Assembly (NCBI GenBank): GCA_030272785.1
Contig: JARXKM010000023.1
Span: forward strand, 1-32,313
Direction of reading: 5' to 3'
Length of the DNA: 32,313 nucleotides
From: Pseudomonadota bacterium
GTDB lineage: Bacteria; Pseudomonadota; Gammaproteobacteria; Burkholderiales; Burkholderiaceae_D
The notes under the pieces were generated by a model that made no database searches, was not told the DNA's origin, and saw nothing but the letters and a program-made list of their open reading frames with translations. Shown in pieces: positions 17,098 to 27,815 of the stretch (position 1 is the stretch's first letter; each line of letters begins with the position of its first letter). The position numbers and the translations under genes are program-made.

Positions 17098-17838
17098 ATG
17101 AGACCTTGTTTGTTAGCGCTGTTGTTCTGGCTAGCCATTCCGGCCGGCGCCGCCACCGTGCGCATGGCGTTCGGCGACAACCTGCCGCCGTATATATTAG
17201 TGGACAGCAGTGCGGGCATCGAGGTCGATATCGTGCGCGAGGCGCTGGCCTACCGCGGCCACGTGCTCGAGCCGGTATTTACGCCGATGGGACGGATCCC
17301 GCTGATGTTTATCGGCGCCAAGGTCGATGCGATCATGATGGACGTCGGCCAGGACATGACGGCCGCCGGCGGTTTCTACGGCGAGCCGCCGGTACTGTAT
17401 GACAATGTGCTGTTTACCTTGGCGGCGCGCCACTTGCAGCTCAGGCGCCCCGGCGACCTCGACAAGTTGTTCGTCATGTCCTTCGTCGGCGCCGCCATCC
17501 GCTATCCCGACTGGCTCGGCAGGCACCAGCGCACGCCGCTCTATGTCGAGCGCAACAACCAGGCGGTCCAGCCGCGCCTGCTGGCGCTGGGACGCTACGA
17601 CGCCGTCGTCAGCGACCGCACCATCTTCGCCTACTATGCGCGCCAGCAGGAACGGGCCGACCCGCGCTTCCGCATGCCGGCGGTCGACGAGCACCAGTTG
17701 CCGCCGGCCGATCCACGCGCCTACCGCCCGGTGTTCAACGACGCCACGGTGCGCGACGATTTCAACGCCGGCCTGGCCTGGCTGCGCAAGAGCGGCCGCT
17801 ACGCCGCGATCTACCAGCGCTACCTGAGCGGCGAGTAG
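17098..17838 (+). CDS. Solitary periplasmic solute-binding protein (SBP_bac_3-like)
   Basis: 246 residues starting MRPCLLALLFWLAIPAGAA, a clear signal peptide, with GAAGGA upstream of the ATG; the ORF track's longer frame begins in the leader. The mature protein opens TVRMAFGDNLPPYIL and contains GIEVDIVREAL, the hallmark of the amino-acid-type solute-binding fold, and ends with GLAWLRKSGRYAAIYQRYL, also typical. No permease or ATPase of that transporter class is adjacent, which is common for the many orphan copies in Oxalobacteraceae. It may bind an amino acid or act as a sensory binding protein; ligand unknown. Confidence 0.85.
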   Translation: MRPCLLALLFWLAIPAGAATVRMAFGDNLPPYILVDSSAGIEVDIVREALAYRGHVLEPVFTPMGRIPLMFIGAKVDAIMMDVGQDMTAAGGFYGEPPVLYDNVLFTLAARHLQLRRPGDLDKLFVMSFVGAAIRYPDWLGRHQRTPLYVERNNQAVQPRLLALGRYDAVVSDRTIFAYYARQQERADPRFRMPAVDEHQLPPADPRAYRPVFNDATVRDDFNAGLAWLRKSGRYAAIYQRYLSGE

Positions 17839-17955
17839 GGCTGCCGCGGCGGCCTGGCGGCGCGCGCTATTTGACACTTCTTGCATAGCAGTATAGCCTT
17901 TCCAGCAAGCCACTTTTGTGCACCGGTGGCGCTCGTGACAGACAAGGTAGGCGCG

Positions 17956-19437
17956 ATGGCAACATACTGGACGATACTGGCCGTGGCGGGCGCCTGCCTG
18001 GCGGCGCCGGCCCAAGCGGCGGACCAGGCGGCGGATCAGGCGGCGGACCAGGCGGCGCCCACCGCGACGACGACGCTGGCCGCGGCGGCGCAGGCGCTGG
18101 CCGACCAGGTGTTCGCGCGCTGGGACGGACGATCGCCCGGCTGCGTCGTCGGCGTCGCCGAGCACGGCAAGCCGCTGCTGACCGGCGCCTACGGCATGGC
18201 CGACCTCGAGCACGGCGTGCGCAACGGCGCCGACACCATCTTCGAGGCCGGCTCGGTGTCGAAGCAGTTCACCGCCGCCGCCATCGCGCTGCTGGCGCGC
18301 GACGGCAAGCTCGCGCTCGACGATCCGGTCCGCAAATACATCCCCGAACTGCCCGACTACGGCGCCGCACTGACCATCCGCCACATGCTCGCCCACACCA
18401 GCGGGCTGCGCGACTGGGGCGCGGTGGCCGAGATCGGCGGCGCGCCGCGCGGCACGCACGTCTACACCAACGCCGACGTGCTGGGCATCGTCGGGCGCCA
18501 GAGCGCGCTCAATTTCGCGCCCGGCACGCGCTGGTCGTACAGCAACACCGGCTACAGCCTGGCCGCCATCATCGTCGAACGGGTCAGCGGCCAGCCGTTC
18601 GCCGCCTTCACCCGCGCGCGCCTGTTCGCACCGCTCGGCATGACCAGCACCTCGTGGCGCGACGACTACAGCCGCATCCTGGAGCGGCGCGCCATCGCCT
18701 ACGACAAGCGGGCCGACGGCTACCACACCGACATGCCGTTCGAGAACGTGGTCGGCAACGGCGGCCTGCTCACTACCGTCGGCGACCTGCTCAAGTGGAA
18801 CGAGAACATCGAGCATCCGCGCGTCGGCGATGCCGCGTTCTGGCGCGCCGCGCAAACGCCCGGCACGCTGGCCGACGGCAGCGCCCACCACTACGGCCTG
18901 GGCCTGTCGATCCTGCATGCCGAGCACGAGCCGATGGTGACCCACGGCGGCGCCACCGCCGGCTACCGCAGTGTGCTGAGCCGCTATCCGCGCCGCCAGT
19001 TGTCGGTCGCGGTGCTGTGCAATGCCGGCGACGCCCACCCTGGCGCCGACGCCGCGTTGCTGGTGCGGCGCTTGCTCGAGACGCGCCCGGCCATGGCGGC
19101 GCTGGCCGACGCGCCGCGTCCGCCGGGCGGCGTGCCGGCGGTGCGCGCGTCGGCCCGCACGATCGCCGAGGTGCCGCTGGCCGAACTGGCCGGCACCTAC
19201 GTCAGCGCCGACGCCGACGCCCGCTACGTGGTGACCGAACAAGACGGCGTCCTGGTGGTGCGGGCGCGTTACGGCGCACCGACGACGCTCACGCGCGTCG
19301 CCGGCGACCGCTTCTTCCACGGCGGCGCCGGCGTGGTGTTCCTGCGCGACGCGCAGCAGCGCGTGAGCGGCCTGAGCGTGGCGATCGACCGCGCCTGGGA
19401 CGTGCGCTTCGCGCGTCAGCCCGGGCGGACCGATTGA
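17956..19437 (+). CDS. Serine hydrolase of the beta-lactamase/class C PBP family
   Basis: 493 residues from ATG 17956 (AAGGTAGG upstream), with signal peptide MATYWTILAVAGACLAAPAQA, so periplasmic. The active site is complete: S100-V-S-K103, Y195-S-N and H330-G-G. This profile fits class C beta-lactamase-like hydrolases (esterases, D-aminopeptidases, DD-peptidases); real beta-lactamase activity cannot be assumed. The C-terminal ~110 residues form a separate beta-rich domain of the kind seen in D-aminopeptidase-like members. After the signal peptide there is a threefold AADQ repeat encoded by a 12-base tandem repeat. The gene is followed 53 bases later by the ABC transporter genes. Confidence 0.92.
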   Translation: MATYWTILAVAGACLAAPAQAADQAADQAADQAAPTATTTLAAAAQALADQVFARWDGRSPGCVVGVAEHGKPLLTGAYGMADLEHGVRNGADTIFEAGSVSKQFTAAAIALLARDGKLALDDPVRKYIPELPDYGAALTIRHMLAHTSGLRDWGAVAEIGGAPRGTHVYTNADVLGIVGRQSALNFAPGTRWSYSNTGYSLAAIIVERVSGQPFAAFTRARLFAPLGMTSTSWRDDYSRILERRAIAYDKRADGYHTDMPFENVVGNGGLLTTVGDLLKWNENIEHPRVGDAAFWRAAQTPGTLADGSAHHYGLGLSILHAEHEPMVTHGGATAGYRSVLSRYPRRQLSVAVLCNAGDAHPGADAALLVRRLLETRPAMAALADAPRPPGGVPAVRASARTIAEVPLAELAGTYVSADADARYVVTEQDGVLVVRARYGAPTTLTRVAGDRFFHGGAGVVFLRDAQQRVSGLSVAIDRAWDVRFARQPGRTD

Positions 19438-19490
19438 ATGCATAATGGTAAGTACATCGAACAACAACCATCCCATCGACGGAGACACGC

Positions 19491-20465
19491 ATGACAAACA
19501 CAATGATCTGCAAGACCATCGCCATCGCGGCCATGCTGGTGGCCGGCGGCGCCCAGGCACAGGAAGTGGTGCGCCTCGGTAACCTCAAGTTCGCCCACTA
19601 CGGCGCCGTCTCGTACATCAAGGAAATCGCGCCGAAATGCGGCATCAAGGTCGAGGAGAAGATCTTCGCCAAGGGCCTCGACGTGATGCAGGCGATCATC
19701 GCCGGCGAACTCGATGTCGGCACCACCGCCTCCGAGGCCGCCATTTCCGGCCGCGCATCCGGCGCGCCGATCTTTGTCGTGGCCGGCTTTGCCAAGGGCG
19801 GCGCGCGGCTGGTGGCGCGGCCCGAACTGGGCATCAAGACGGTCAAGGACCTCAAGGGCCACAAGGTCGGCGTGACGCGCGGCGCGATCCAGGAAGTGCT
19901 GTTGATGGCCGAGCTGCAAAAGCATGGCCTGAGCGCCGACAGCGCGCCTGGCAAGGACGTGCAGCTGATCTACCTGTCGTACCCCGACCTGAACGCCGCG
20001 CTGCTGGGCAAGAACATCGACGCCATGATGCAGTCCGAGCCGCAGTCGTCGCAGGCGATCAACAAGAATTTCGGCGTCGAGGTGATCAAGCCGTACGACA
20101 CGCCGATCGGCGAGCCGGTGCGCACCATGGTGATGACGGAGAAGTTCTACAAGGAGAAGCGGCCGCTGGCGGAAAAATTCATGAAGTGCTTCGTCGAGGC
20201 GACCAAGAGCTTCATCGACAACAAGGCGCTGGCCGAGAAGTATGTGCGCGAAACGGTATTCAAGGGCCAGATCACGGCCGACGACTTCAACGACGCGATC
20301 GGCAATTCCTCGTACTCGTATGACATCACGCCCGAGCACATCCAGATCACCACCGACATCATGGTCAAGACCGGGGTCGGCAAGATGGCCAAGCCGCCGG
20401 TGGCCAAGGACTGGGTCAAGACCGACCTGCTCGACGCCGCCAAGAAGAGCCTGAATGTCAAGTAA
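19491..20465 (+). CDS. NitT/TauT-type ABC transporter, substrate-binding protein
   Basis: 324 residues with signal peptide MTNTMICKTIAIAAMLVAGGAQA and a GGAGA site before the ATG. The pattern VRLGNLKFAHYGAVSYIKEI, then LDVMQAIIAGELDVGTTAS and ARPELGIKTVKDLKGHKVGVTRG, is that of the NMT1/SsuA-type binding proteins for nitrate, sulfonates, taurine, pyrimidines and similar solutes. It delivers its ligand in the periplasm to the permease encoded next, whose start overlaps this gene by 11 bases. The ligand cannot be read from the sequence, and no catabolic gene adjoins the operon to hint at it. Confidence 0.92.
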   Translation: MTNTMICKTIAIAAMLVAGGAQAQEVVRLGNLKFAHYGAVSYIKEIAPKCGIKVEEKIFAKGLDVMQAIIAGELDVGTTASEAAISGRASGAPIFVVAGFAKGGARLVARPELGIKTVKDLKGHKVGVTRGAIQEVLLMAELQKHGLSADSAPGKDVQLIYLSYPDLNAALLGKNIDAMMQSEPQSSQAINKNFGVEVIKPYDTPIGEPVRTMVMTEKFYKEKRPLAEKFMKCFVEATKSFIDNKALAEKYVRETVFKGQITADDFNDAIGNSSYSYDITPEHIQITTDIMVKTGVGKMAKPPVAKDWVKTDLLDAAKKSLNVK

Positions 20466-21297
20466 GTCAAATAAGGCGCGCCTGACAAGCCGGCGCTGGC
20501 AGGAGTTCGGCGTCGGGCTGGTGGTGCCGGCGGCCGTCATCGCGCTGTGGCAGTTCGTCACCAGCATGGGCTGGGTCAATCCGCAGGTGCTGCCGTCGCC
20601 GCTGGCGGTGGTCGAGAAGTGGATCGCCTACCTGCTGCCGATGCAGCCGTATGCCGGCGGCAGCCGGCTGGCCTGGCTGGTGTCGGGCGAATTGATCATC
20701 GATTCGCTCGGCTCGATGTACCGGGTGCTGGTCGGCTTCGCCATCGGCGCCGGCCTGGCCTTGCCGATGGGCCTGGCGATGGGGGCGAGCGCGCGCGTGT
20801 ACGCCTGGTTCAACCCGCTGTTCCAGCTGCTGCGGCCGATTCCGCCGATCGCCTACATCCCGCTGTCGATCCTGTGGTTCGGGCTGGGCAATCCGCCGGC
20901 GGTGTTCCTGATCGCGCTCGGCGCCTTCTTCCCGGTGCTGATGAACACCATCGCCGGCGTGCGCCAGGTCGACAGCATCTACCTGCGCGCCGCCCGCAAC
21001 CTGGGCGCCAACCAGCGCACCATGTTCCTGCGCGTGATCCTGCCGGCCGCGGTGCCGTACATCCTGGCCGGGGTGCGGATCGGCATCGGCACCGCCTTCA
21101 TCGTGGTGATCGTGTCGGAAATGATTGCCGTCAACAACGGGCTTGGCTTTCGCATCCTCGAGGCGCGCGAATATTTTTGGTCCGACAAGATCATCGCCGG
21201 CATGATCACCATCGGCCTGTGGGGCCTGGCGATCGACGTCGGCATGAACCGCCTGAACAACCATCTGCTGCGCTGGCACCGCGGCCTGGAAAGCTGA
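20455..21297 (+). CDS. NitT/TauT-type ABC transporter, permease
   Basis: 280 residues, about six membrane segments. The EAA loop is seen as YLRAARNLGANQRTMFLRVILPAAVPYI, the contact site for the ATPase. The N-terminal portion VLPSPLAVVEKW and the later ARPI-like RPIPPIAYIPLSILWFGLG segment are standard for SsuC/TauC permeases. Start ATG 20455 lies inside the end of the upstream gene (ATGTCAAGTAA), giving an 11-base overlap and probable coupling; the ATPase gene begins one base after its stop. Confidence 0.94.
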   Translation: MSSKSNKARLTSRRWQEFGVGLVVPAAVIALWQFVTSMGWVNPQVLPSPLAVVEKWIAYLLPMQPYAGGSRLAWLVSGELIIDSLGSMYRVLVGFAIGAGLALPMGLAMGASARVYAWFNPLFQLLRPIPPIAYIPLSILWFGLGNPPAVFLIALGAFFPVLMNTIAGVRQVDSIYLRAARNLGANQRTMFLRVILPAAVPYILAGVRIGIGTAFIVVIVSEMIAVNNGLGFRILEAREYFWSDKIIAGMITIGLWGLAIDVGMNRLNNHLLRWHRGLES

Positions 21298-21298
21298 C

Positions 21299-22096
<798 letters not shown>

Positions 22097-22100
22097 TCCC

Positions 22101-22125
22101 AAAAACCGGGACAGACCCGGTTTTT
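22101..22125 (+). terminator. Palindromic repeat acting as probable terminator of the ABC operon
   Basis: AAAAACCGGG-acaga-CCCGGTTTTT begins five bases after the ATPase stop codon: a 10-base-pair stem with a T run. It is one copy of the repeat family also present at 8107-8208. Confidence 0.6.
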
Positions 22126-22400
22126 GGCATTGCCACGGGCTGATAATTGCCTCAATACCGGGTCTGTCCCGGTTTAGCGCGCAACGCCCTTTGGCGCGAA
22201 CTGGGCCAGCGATGATGGAAGAGCAGCAGCGCCACCGCAGCGACGACTGCGCATGGCCGCGGTCGACTGATCCCGAAACCGGGACAGACCCGGTTTTCGG
22301 CATTGCCACGAGACGATGTTTGCCTCAATACCGGGTCTGTCCCGGTTTGGCGCGGTCCGGCGATCACTCCCGGCGGCGACTATGGTGTAAACTCGCGTCC

Positions 22401-23204
22401 ATGCAGACTTATTTCTTCTTTGCCGCCGCGCTGTTGTACGCCGGGTGCGCCTTGCTTCCGATCCGGCAGGGCGCGCTGATCGCGTCCGTCACCGCCTTCG
22501 CCTGGCTGTTGCACGGCGCCGCGCTTTGGGGCGACATGCGCGCCCCCGGCGGGCTGCGGGTCGGCTTCGCCATCATGCTGTCGGCCGCGCTGTGGGTGTC
22601 GGTGCTGGCGTACTGGTTCGAGAACCGCAATTTCGCGCTCGACGGCCTGCGCCGCCTGGTGATGCCGTGCGCCGCCGCCGCCGCGGTGCTGCCGGCGCTG
22701 TTTCCGGGCAGCGTGTTCCAGCTGCAGGGCCAGTCGCCCGCCTTCGGCTGGCACATCGCCGTCGCCATCCTCGCCTACAGCACCTTGACCATCGCCGCCT
22801 TCCACGCGGTGCTGATGGCGCTGCAGGAGTCGCGCCTGCATACGCGCAGCCCGGCGGCCGGCTGGCTCGGCGGCGCGCTCGACCAGCTGCCCGCCTTGCT
22901 GACGATGGAAAAACTGCTGTTTCGCCTGATCGGCATCGGCTTCGTGTTGCTCAGCCTGACCGTGTTGTCGGGCATCGTGTTTTCCGAGCAGCTGTTCGGC
23001 GCCGTCCTCAAGTGGGACCACAAGACCGTCTTCGCGCTGCTGTCGTGGATACTGTTCGCCGCCTTGCTGGCCGGGCGGCGCTGGCGCGGCTGGCGCGGCA
23101 AGACTGCCTTGCGCTTCACCCTGGCCGGCTTCGCCACCCTGGTGCTGGCCTATGTCGGCAGCCGCTTCGTGCTCGAAGTGGTGCTGCACCGGGCGCTCGC
23201 ATGA
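22401..23204 (+). CDS. ypjD: YpjD/CcsA-like cytochrome c assembly family inner-membrane protein
   Basis: 267 residues with about eight membrane segments. The start MQTYFFFAAALLYAG follows TATGGTGTAAACT, a plausible -10 region; the longer ORF-track frame starts inside the duplicated repeat. The core FGWHIAVAILAYSTLTIAAFHAVL and the WDHKTVFALLSWILFAALL region match the cytochrome c assembly (CcsA/CcmC-like) family, HemX/YpjD branch. Relatives with haem handling carry conserved histidines as here, but the role of YpjD proteins is not settled (E. coli YpjD is linked to divalent-metal tolerance). It overlaps the next gene by four bases (ATGA). Confidence 0.88.
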   Translation: MQTYFFFAAALLYAGCALLPIRQGALIASVTAFAWLLHGAALWGDMRAPGGLRVGFAIMLSAALWVSVLAYWFENRNFALDGLRRLVMPCAAAAAVLPALFPGSVFQLQGQSPAFGWHIAVAILAYSTLTIAAFHAVLMALQESRLHTRSPAAGWLGGALDQLPALLTMEKLLFRLIGIGFVLLSLTVLSGIVFSEQLFGAVLKWDHKTVFALLSWILFAALLAGRRWRGWRGKTALRFTLAGFATLVLAYVGSRFVLEVVLHRALA

Positions 23205-23443
23205 GCCGCCTGCTGTTCTGGCTGGCGCTGGCGGTGCTGGTGGTGATGGCCGTGCGCAGCAAGCTGCGCGGCGCCGGCTCCGGGCCGGCGGCGCCGTCGC
23301 GCCGCGCGCCGCCCGAGCCGCCGGCGATCGAAACGATGACCAGCTGCGCCCACTGCGGGCTGTACTTCCCGGCCTCGGAGGCGGTGCGCGCCGACGGCCT
23401 GGACTACTGCAGTCCGGCCCACGTCCGGCTGCCGGCGAAATAA
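23201..23443 (+). CDS. PP0621-like small protein with membrane anchor and CxxC knuckle
   Basis: 80 residues: an N-terminal membrane segment (LLFWLALAVLVVMAV), a short Pro/Arg-rich linker, and a C-terminal SCAHCG ... DYCSPAH module with three cysteines and histidines that should bind one zinc ion. This is the small protein usually encoded between ypjD and the pilS-like kinase in betaproteobacteria. It overlaps ypjD by four bases and is six bases from the kinase, so it belongs to one operon. It is not in the ORF track as a separate start. Function unknown. Confidence 0.85.
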   Translation: MSRLLFWLALAVLVVMAVRSKLRGAGSGPAAPSRRAPPEPPAIETMTSCAHCGLYFPASEAVRADGLDYCSPAHVRLPAK

Positions 23444-23449
23444 GCGCCG

Positions 23450-25147
23450 ATGGCCCGCTGGCAAGCGCTGTCGGCCGAATCGCGCGAGACCTTCTGGCGC
23501 TCGCTGCAGACGCTCAACGCCACCCGCGTCGCCATCGCGCTGGTGCTGCTGCTGTACCTGAGCGTGGGCAGCCGCGCCGCGCCGCCGGTCAGCGCGCAGC
23601 TGTACGCGATCGCCTGCATCGCCTACCTGGCCGCGGCGATGCTGTTCGGCAGCCTGACGATCTACTGGCGGCGCCGCTTCCTGCTGCAGCTGGGCGCCCA
23701 GATTGCCTTCGACCTCGGCGTCATTACGCTGCTCTACCTGAGCGCCGGCGGCGCCCGCAGCGGCCTGGCGATCCTCTACCTGTTCCCGCTGGCCGGCGCG
23801 GCGATCCTGGCGCCGCTGCTGCTGGCGCTGTTTTCGGCCGCGCTGGTGTCGCTGCTGCTGATCGGCGAGAGCGCCTGGCAGGTGGTCATCGAAGGCCGCG
23901 ATACCCCGCTGGTGCAGTCCGGCCTGTACGGCGCGGCATTTTTCGCCACCGTGCTGCTGGTGTCGCGGCTGGCCGGCAAACTGATCGGCCAGGAAGAGCT
24001 GGCCGCGCGGCGCGGCGCCGACCTCAAGATCCAGCAGGCGATCAACCGCATCGTGATGGCTGACGTCGGCGACGGCATCCTGGTGGTCGGCGCCGACGGC
24101 CACGTTTTCACCAGCAATCCGGCGGCTCAGCGCATGCTGGCGCTGGCCGGCGAGGGCGTCGACTTCCGCCTCGCCGGGCTCGCCGCGCTGGCGCCGATCG
24201 CCCAGGCCTTCGATGCCTGGCTGGCGCTGCCGCCCGAGCGCGCCGCGGCCGACGGCCAGGGCGCGTTCGTCACCGTCAAGCCGGACCAGGACGGCGCCGG
24301 CGGCGGCGACAGCGCGCCGGTACTGCGCAGCATGCGGCCCGACCTGGCGGCGCACCTGAAGCTGCGCTTTGCCCGCGTCGACACCGCCGACCACGCCACC
24401 GGCCGCTGTGTGATCTTCCTGCAGGACGTGACGGCGATCGAAAACCAGGCGCAGCAACTGAAGCTGGCGTCGATGGGCCGGCTCACCGCCAGCATCGCCC
24501 ACGAGGTGCGCAACCCGCTGTCGGCGATCGGCCACGCCACCTCGCTGCTGGCCGAGGACCTGGCCGAGCCGTCGCACGCGCGCCTGCTCAAGATCGTCGC
24601 CGACAACGTGGCGCGGGTGAACCGCATGGTCGAAGACATCCTGCAGCTGTCGCGCAAGGTGCAGCCGCACGCCGAGCCGCTGCCGCTGGCCGGCTTCCTC
24701 ACCGAGATCCGCGGCGAGTTCCAGGAGACCCACGCGCTGGCCGCCGACATGATCGCGCTCGCCGGCAGCGACTGCGCGCCGGTGCGCTTCGACGCGCTGC
24801 ACCTGCGCGAGGTGGTGGTCAACCTGCTCACCAACGCGATCCGCTACGCCAGCGGCACGCCCGGCTCGATCCGGCTGTTCGTCGCCAGCGACAGCCCCGG
24901 CCGCATCGAGCTGCACGTGCAGGACGACGGCCCCGGCATCACGCCCGAAGTGCGCGCCCACCTGTTCGAGCCGTTCTACACCACCTCCAGCAAGGGCACC
25001 GGCCTGGGCCTGTACCTGGCGCGCGAGCTGTGCCTCAACAACGAGGCCATGCTCGACTACGAATACCGGGTCGACGCCGGCGCCTTCGGCATGCGCCAGG
25101 CCAGCGGCCGGTTTGTCATCACCTTCGCGCAGCCACTGACCCTGTAA
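23450..25147 (+). CDS. pilS: PilS-like membrane sensor histidine kinase
   Basis: 565 residues. Six membrane segments occupy residues ~25-180, followed by a PAS-like region (~195-330, ADVGDGILVVGADGHVFTSNP), then the kinase core: H-box SIAHEVRNPL with phospho-acceptor H351, N-box LLTNAIRYA, G1 DDGPGI and G2 GTGLGLYLA. The architecture matches PilS, which with PilR and sigma-54 controls type IV pilin genes. It is the third gene of the ypjD operon. Its usual partner, a sigma-54 regulator, is present but 1.2 kb further on, separated by a divergent DoxX/MarR pair. The stimulus and target are inferred only from the family. Confidence 0.9.
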   Translation: MARWQALSAESRETFWRSLQTLNATRVAIALVLLLYLSVGSRAAPPVSAQLYAIACIAYLAAAMLFGSLTIYWRRRFLLQLGAQIAFDLGVITLLYLSAGGARSGLAILYLFPLAGAAILAPLLLALFSAALVSLLLIGESAWQVVIEGRDTPLVQSGLYGAAFFATVLLVSRLAGKLIGQEELAARRGADLKIQQAINRIVMADVGDGILVVGADGHVFTSNPAAQRMLALAGEGVDFRLAGLAALAPIAQAFDAWLALPPERAAADGQGAFVTVKPDQDGAGGGDSAPVLRSMRPDLAAHLKLRFARVDTADHATGRCVIFLQDVTAIENQAQQLKLASMGRLTASIAHEVRNPLSAIGHATSLLAEDLAEPSHARLLKIVADNVARVNRMVEDILQLSRKVQPHAEPLPLAGFLTEIRGEFQETHALAADMIALAGSDCAPVRFDALHLREVVVNLLTNAIRYASGTPGSIRLFVASDSPGRIELHVQDDGPGITPEVRAHLFEPFYTTSSKGTGLGLYLARELCLNNEAMLDYEYRVDAGAFGMRQASGRFVITFAQPLTL

Positions 25148-25256
25148 GCAGGACCGTAATGTTCGGCGTGGCCAGAGGCGCGCTCTGGTCCGGCGTCGCC
25201 GCCACGATCACGGATGGCCGCAGCGCCAGCCGGTGGTTCACCAGTTCCAGTCGCCT

Positions 25257-25649
25257 TCATGCCGCCGCGCGGGCGGGCCGCAGCGCGCACGCGCCATCGC
25301 CGCCGAGCGCATGCGCGAGCGAGGCGACGATCAGGAACGCGGGATACTCCCAGCCGCCGCCGTTTGCCGAGAAAACCCAGCCGTTGGCCACATGTACGCT
25401 GGCGGCGCCGATCAGCACCGGGATGAGGGCAAGCGACGCCACCCGGCCGTGCCAGCCGAGCAGGATCATGGTGCCTCCCGCCAGTTCGGCGGCGACCACC
25501 GGATAGACGGCATGCGGCGGAAACCCATGGGCTACGAAGAACTGGTCGGCGCCGGGCAGGGTGAATACGAAGATCTTGAGCAGCGCGTGGGCGCACCACA
25601 TGACGCCGAGGGCGGTGCGCAGGAGGGTGAAGGCATAGGCGGATTGCAT
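25257..25649 (-). CDS. DoxX family membrane protein
   Basis: 130 residues from MQSAYAFTLLRTALG (AAAGGA upstream); the ORF track's longer start reads through the operator region. Four hydrophobic segments and the pattern MWCAHALLKIFVFTLPGADQFF, FPPHAVYPVVAAELAGGTMILLG, and a GWVFSANGGGWEYPAFLI end identify the DoxX family, inner-membrane proteins often linked to thiol or oxidative stress and detoxification. It is divergent from a MarR regulator, with TTGCA-rich operators between, so it is likely the regulator's target. It is convergent with the kinase gene. Confidence 0.9.
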   Translation of the reverse strand: MQSAYAFTLLRTALGVMWCAHALLKIFVFTLPGADQFFVAHGFPPHAVYPVVAAELAGGTMILLGWHGRVASLALIPVLIGAASVHVANGWVFSANGGGWEYPAFLIVASLAHALGGDGACALRPARAAA

Positions 25650-25672
25650 GGTGTCGTCCTTTCGAAATTGTC

Positions 25673-25725
25673 GTTGCAATTGCAACCAAATCGAATTGTA
25701 CTTGCATGTAATTGCATTTGCAACT
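25673..25725. promoter_or_regulatory. Operator region between DoxX and MarR genes
   Basis: A perfect 14-base palindrome GTTGCAATTGCAAC (25673-25686) and a related imperfect site ATTGCATTTGCAAC (25711-25724), with a further TTGCA at 25703. Repeated TTGCAA half-sites in an 88-base divergent promoter region are what a MarR dimer would bind to control both genes. Confidence 0.65.
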
Positions 25726-25737
25726 AAAATTCGCGGC

Positions 25738-26184
25738 ATGACAACCCAGGCAAATCAGCAATCCGCGTGGCCGCTGCTGCTCACCGGGCACGCGCTCCTC
25801 ACCGGCAACATTGAGCGCAGGCTAGCCGAAGCCGGCCTGCCGCCGCTTGCGTGGTACGACGTGCTGTGGACGCTCGAGCGCGCGCCGCGGCACCGGCTGC
25901 GCATGCACGAACTGGCCGACGGCGTCGTCCTCACCCGCAGCAATCTCACCCGCCTGGTCGACCGTCTGCAGGCGGCCGGCCTGCTGCGCCGCGAGCCCGA
26001 CCCGGACGACAAACGCGGCGCCTACGCCGCGCTCGAACCGGCCGGGCTGGCGCTGCGCAAGAAGATGTGGGCGGCATATTCGGCCGCGATCCACGAGTTG
26101 TTCGACGCCCACCTGGACGACGATGAACAGCGCGCGCTGGCCGCCGCGTTACGCAAGGTGATCCTGGCCGCGCGCGCCGGCTGA
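25738..26184 (+). CDS. MarR family transcriptional regulator
   Basis: 148 residues starting MTTQANQQSAW at 25738; the ORF-track start lies in the operator. The winged-helix core is clear: LAWYDVLWTLERAP, RMHELADGVVLTRSNLTRLVDRLQAAGLLRREPDPDDKRGAYAALEPAG, the last part being the wing with the conserved DxRG-type DDKRG. It is a cytoplasmic dimeric repressor, probably of itself and the divergent DoxX gene, released by a ligand or by oxidation. The visible sequence has no cysteine, which favours a ligand. It is one half of the cassette that separates the kinase from its regulator. Confidence 0.93.
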   Translation: MTTQANQQSAWPLLLTGHALLTGNIERRLAEAGLPPLAWYDVLWTLERAPRHRLRMHELADGVVLTRSNLTRLVDRLQAAGLLRREPDPDDKRGAYAALEPAGLALRKKMWAAYSAAIHELFDAHLDDDEQRALAAALRKVILAARAG

Positions 26185-26203
26185 CGGCACGCCCAGCCCT
26201 CTT

Positions 26204-26242
26204 CAGCCGGACCGCAGCCGGACCGCAGCCGGACCGCAGCCC
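26204..26242. repeat. 11-base tandem repeat (CAGCCGGACCG), about 3.6 copies
   Basis: Three perfect copies and a partial one lie between the MarR stop codon and the short ORF at 26269. No function is evident. Confidence 0.85.
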
Positions 26243-26268
26243 GTCGCGATGGTGTAGACTTGGCGCCT

Positions 26269-26393
26269 ATGCAAACCTCTCTTTTCTTTGTCGCTGCGCC
26301 CGATCGGCGCGGCCTTGCGCGACCCGGTGCCGCCAGGTCTGCGGCAGTCGCGCCGGCAAGCGCGCCGCTTGGCGTGGCGAGACCGGCCGCATC

Positions 26394-26397
<4 letters not shown>
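26269..26397 (+). CDS. Possible 42-residue leader ORF resembling the start of YpjD
   Basis: Too short for the ORF track. It starts MQTSLFFVAAPDRRG and its TGA overlaps the ATG of the PilR-like gene (ATGA), the arrangement of translational coupling; the regulator itself lacks a good ribosome-binding site. The first ten residues (MQTSLFFVAA) resemble YpjD (MQTYFFFAAA), and the DNA before the ATG (GATGGTGTAGACT) resembles the ypjD promoter region (TATGGTGTAAACT). It may be a decayed partial copy of ypjD that now brings a promoter and start to the regulator. After residue ~10 the resemblance fades and the composition turns Ala/Arg/Pro-rich. Whether a peptide is made is unknown. Confidence 0.4.

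Positions 26398-27814
<1,417 letters not shown>

Positions 27815-27815
<1 letters not shown>

Noticed and set aside
17956-19437. Antibiotic-resistance beta-lactamase
   Set aside because: SxxK, YSN and HGG are shared by many esterases and peptidases; the extra C-terminal domain and length argue against a classical AmpC.
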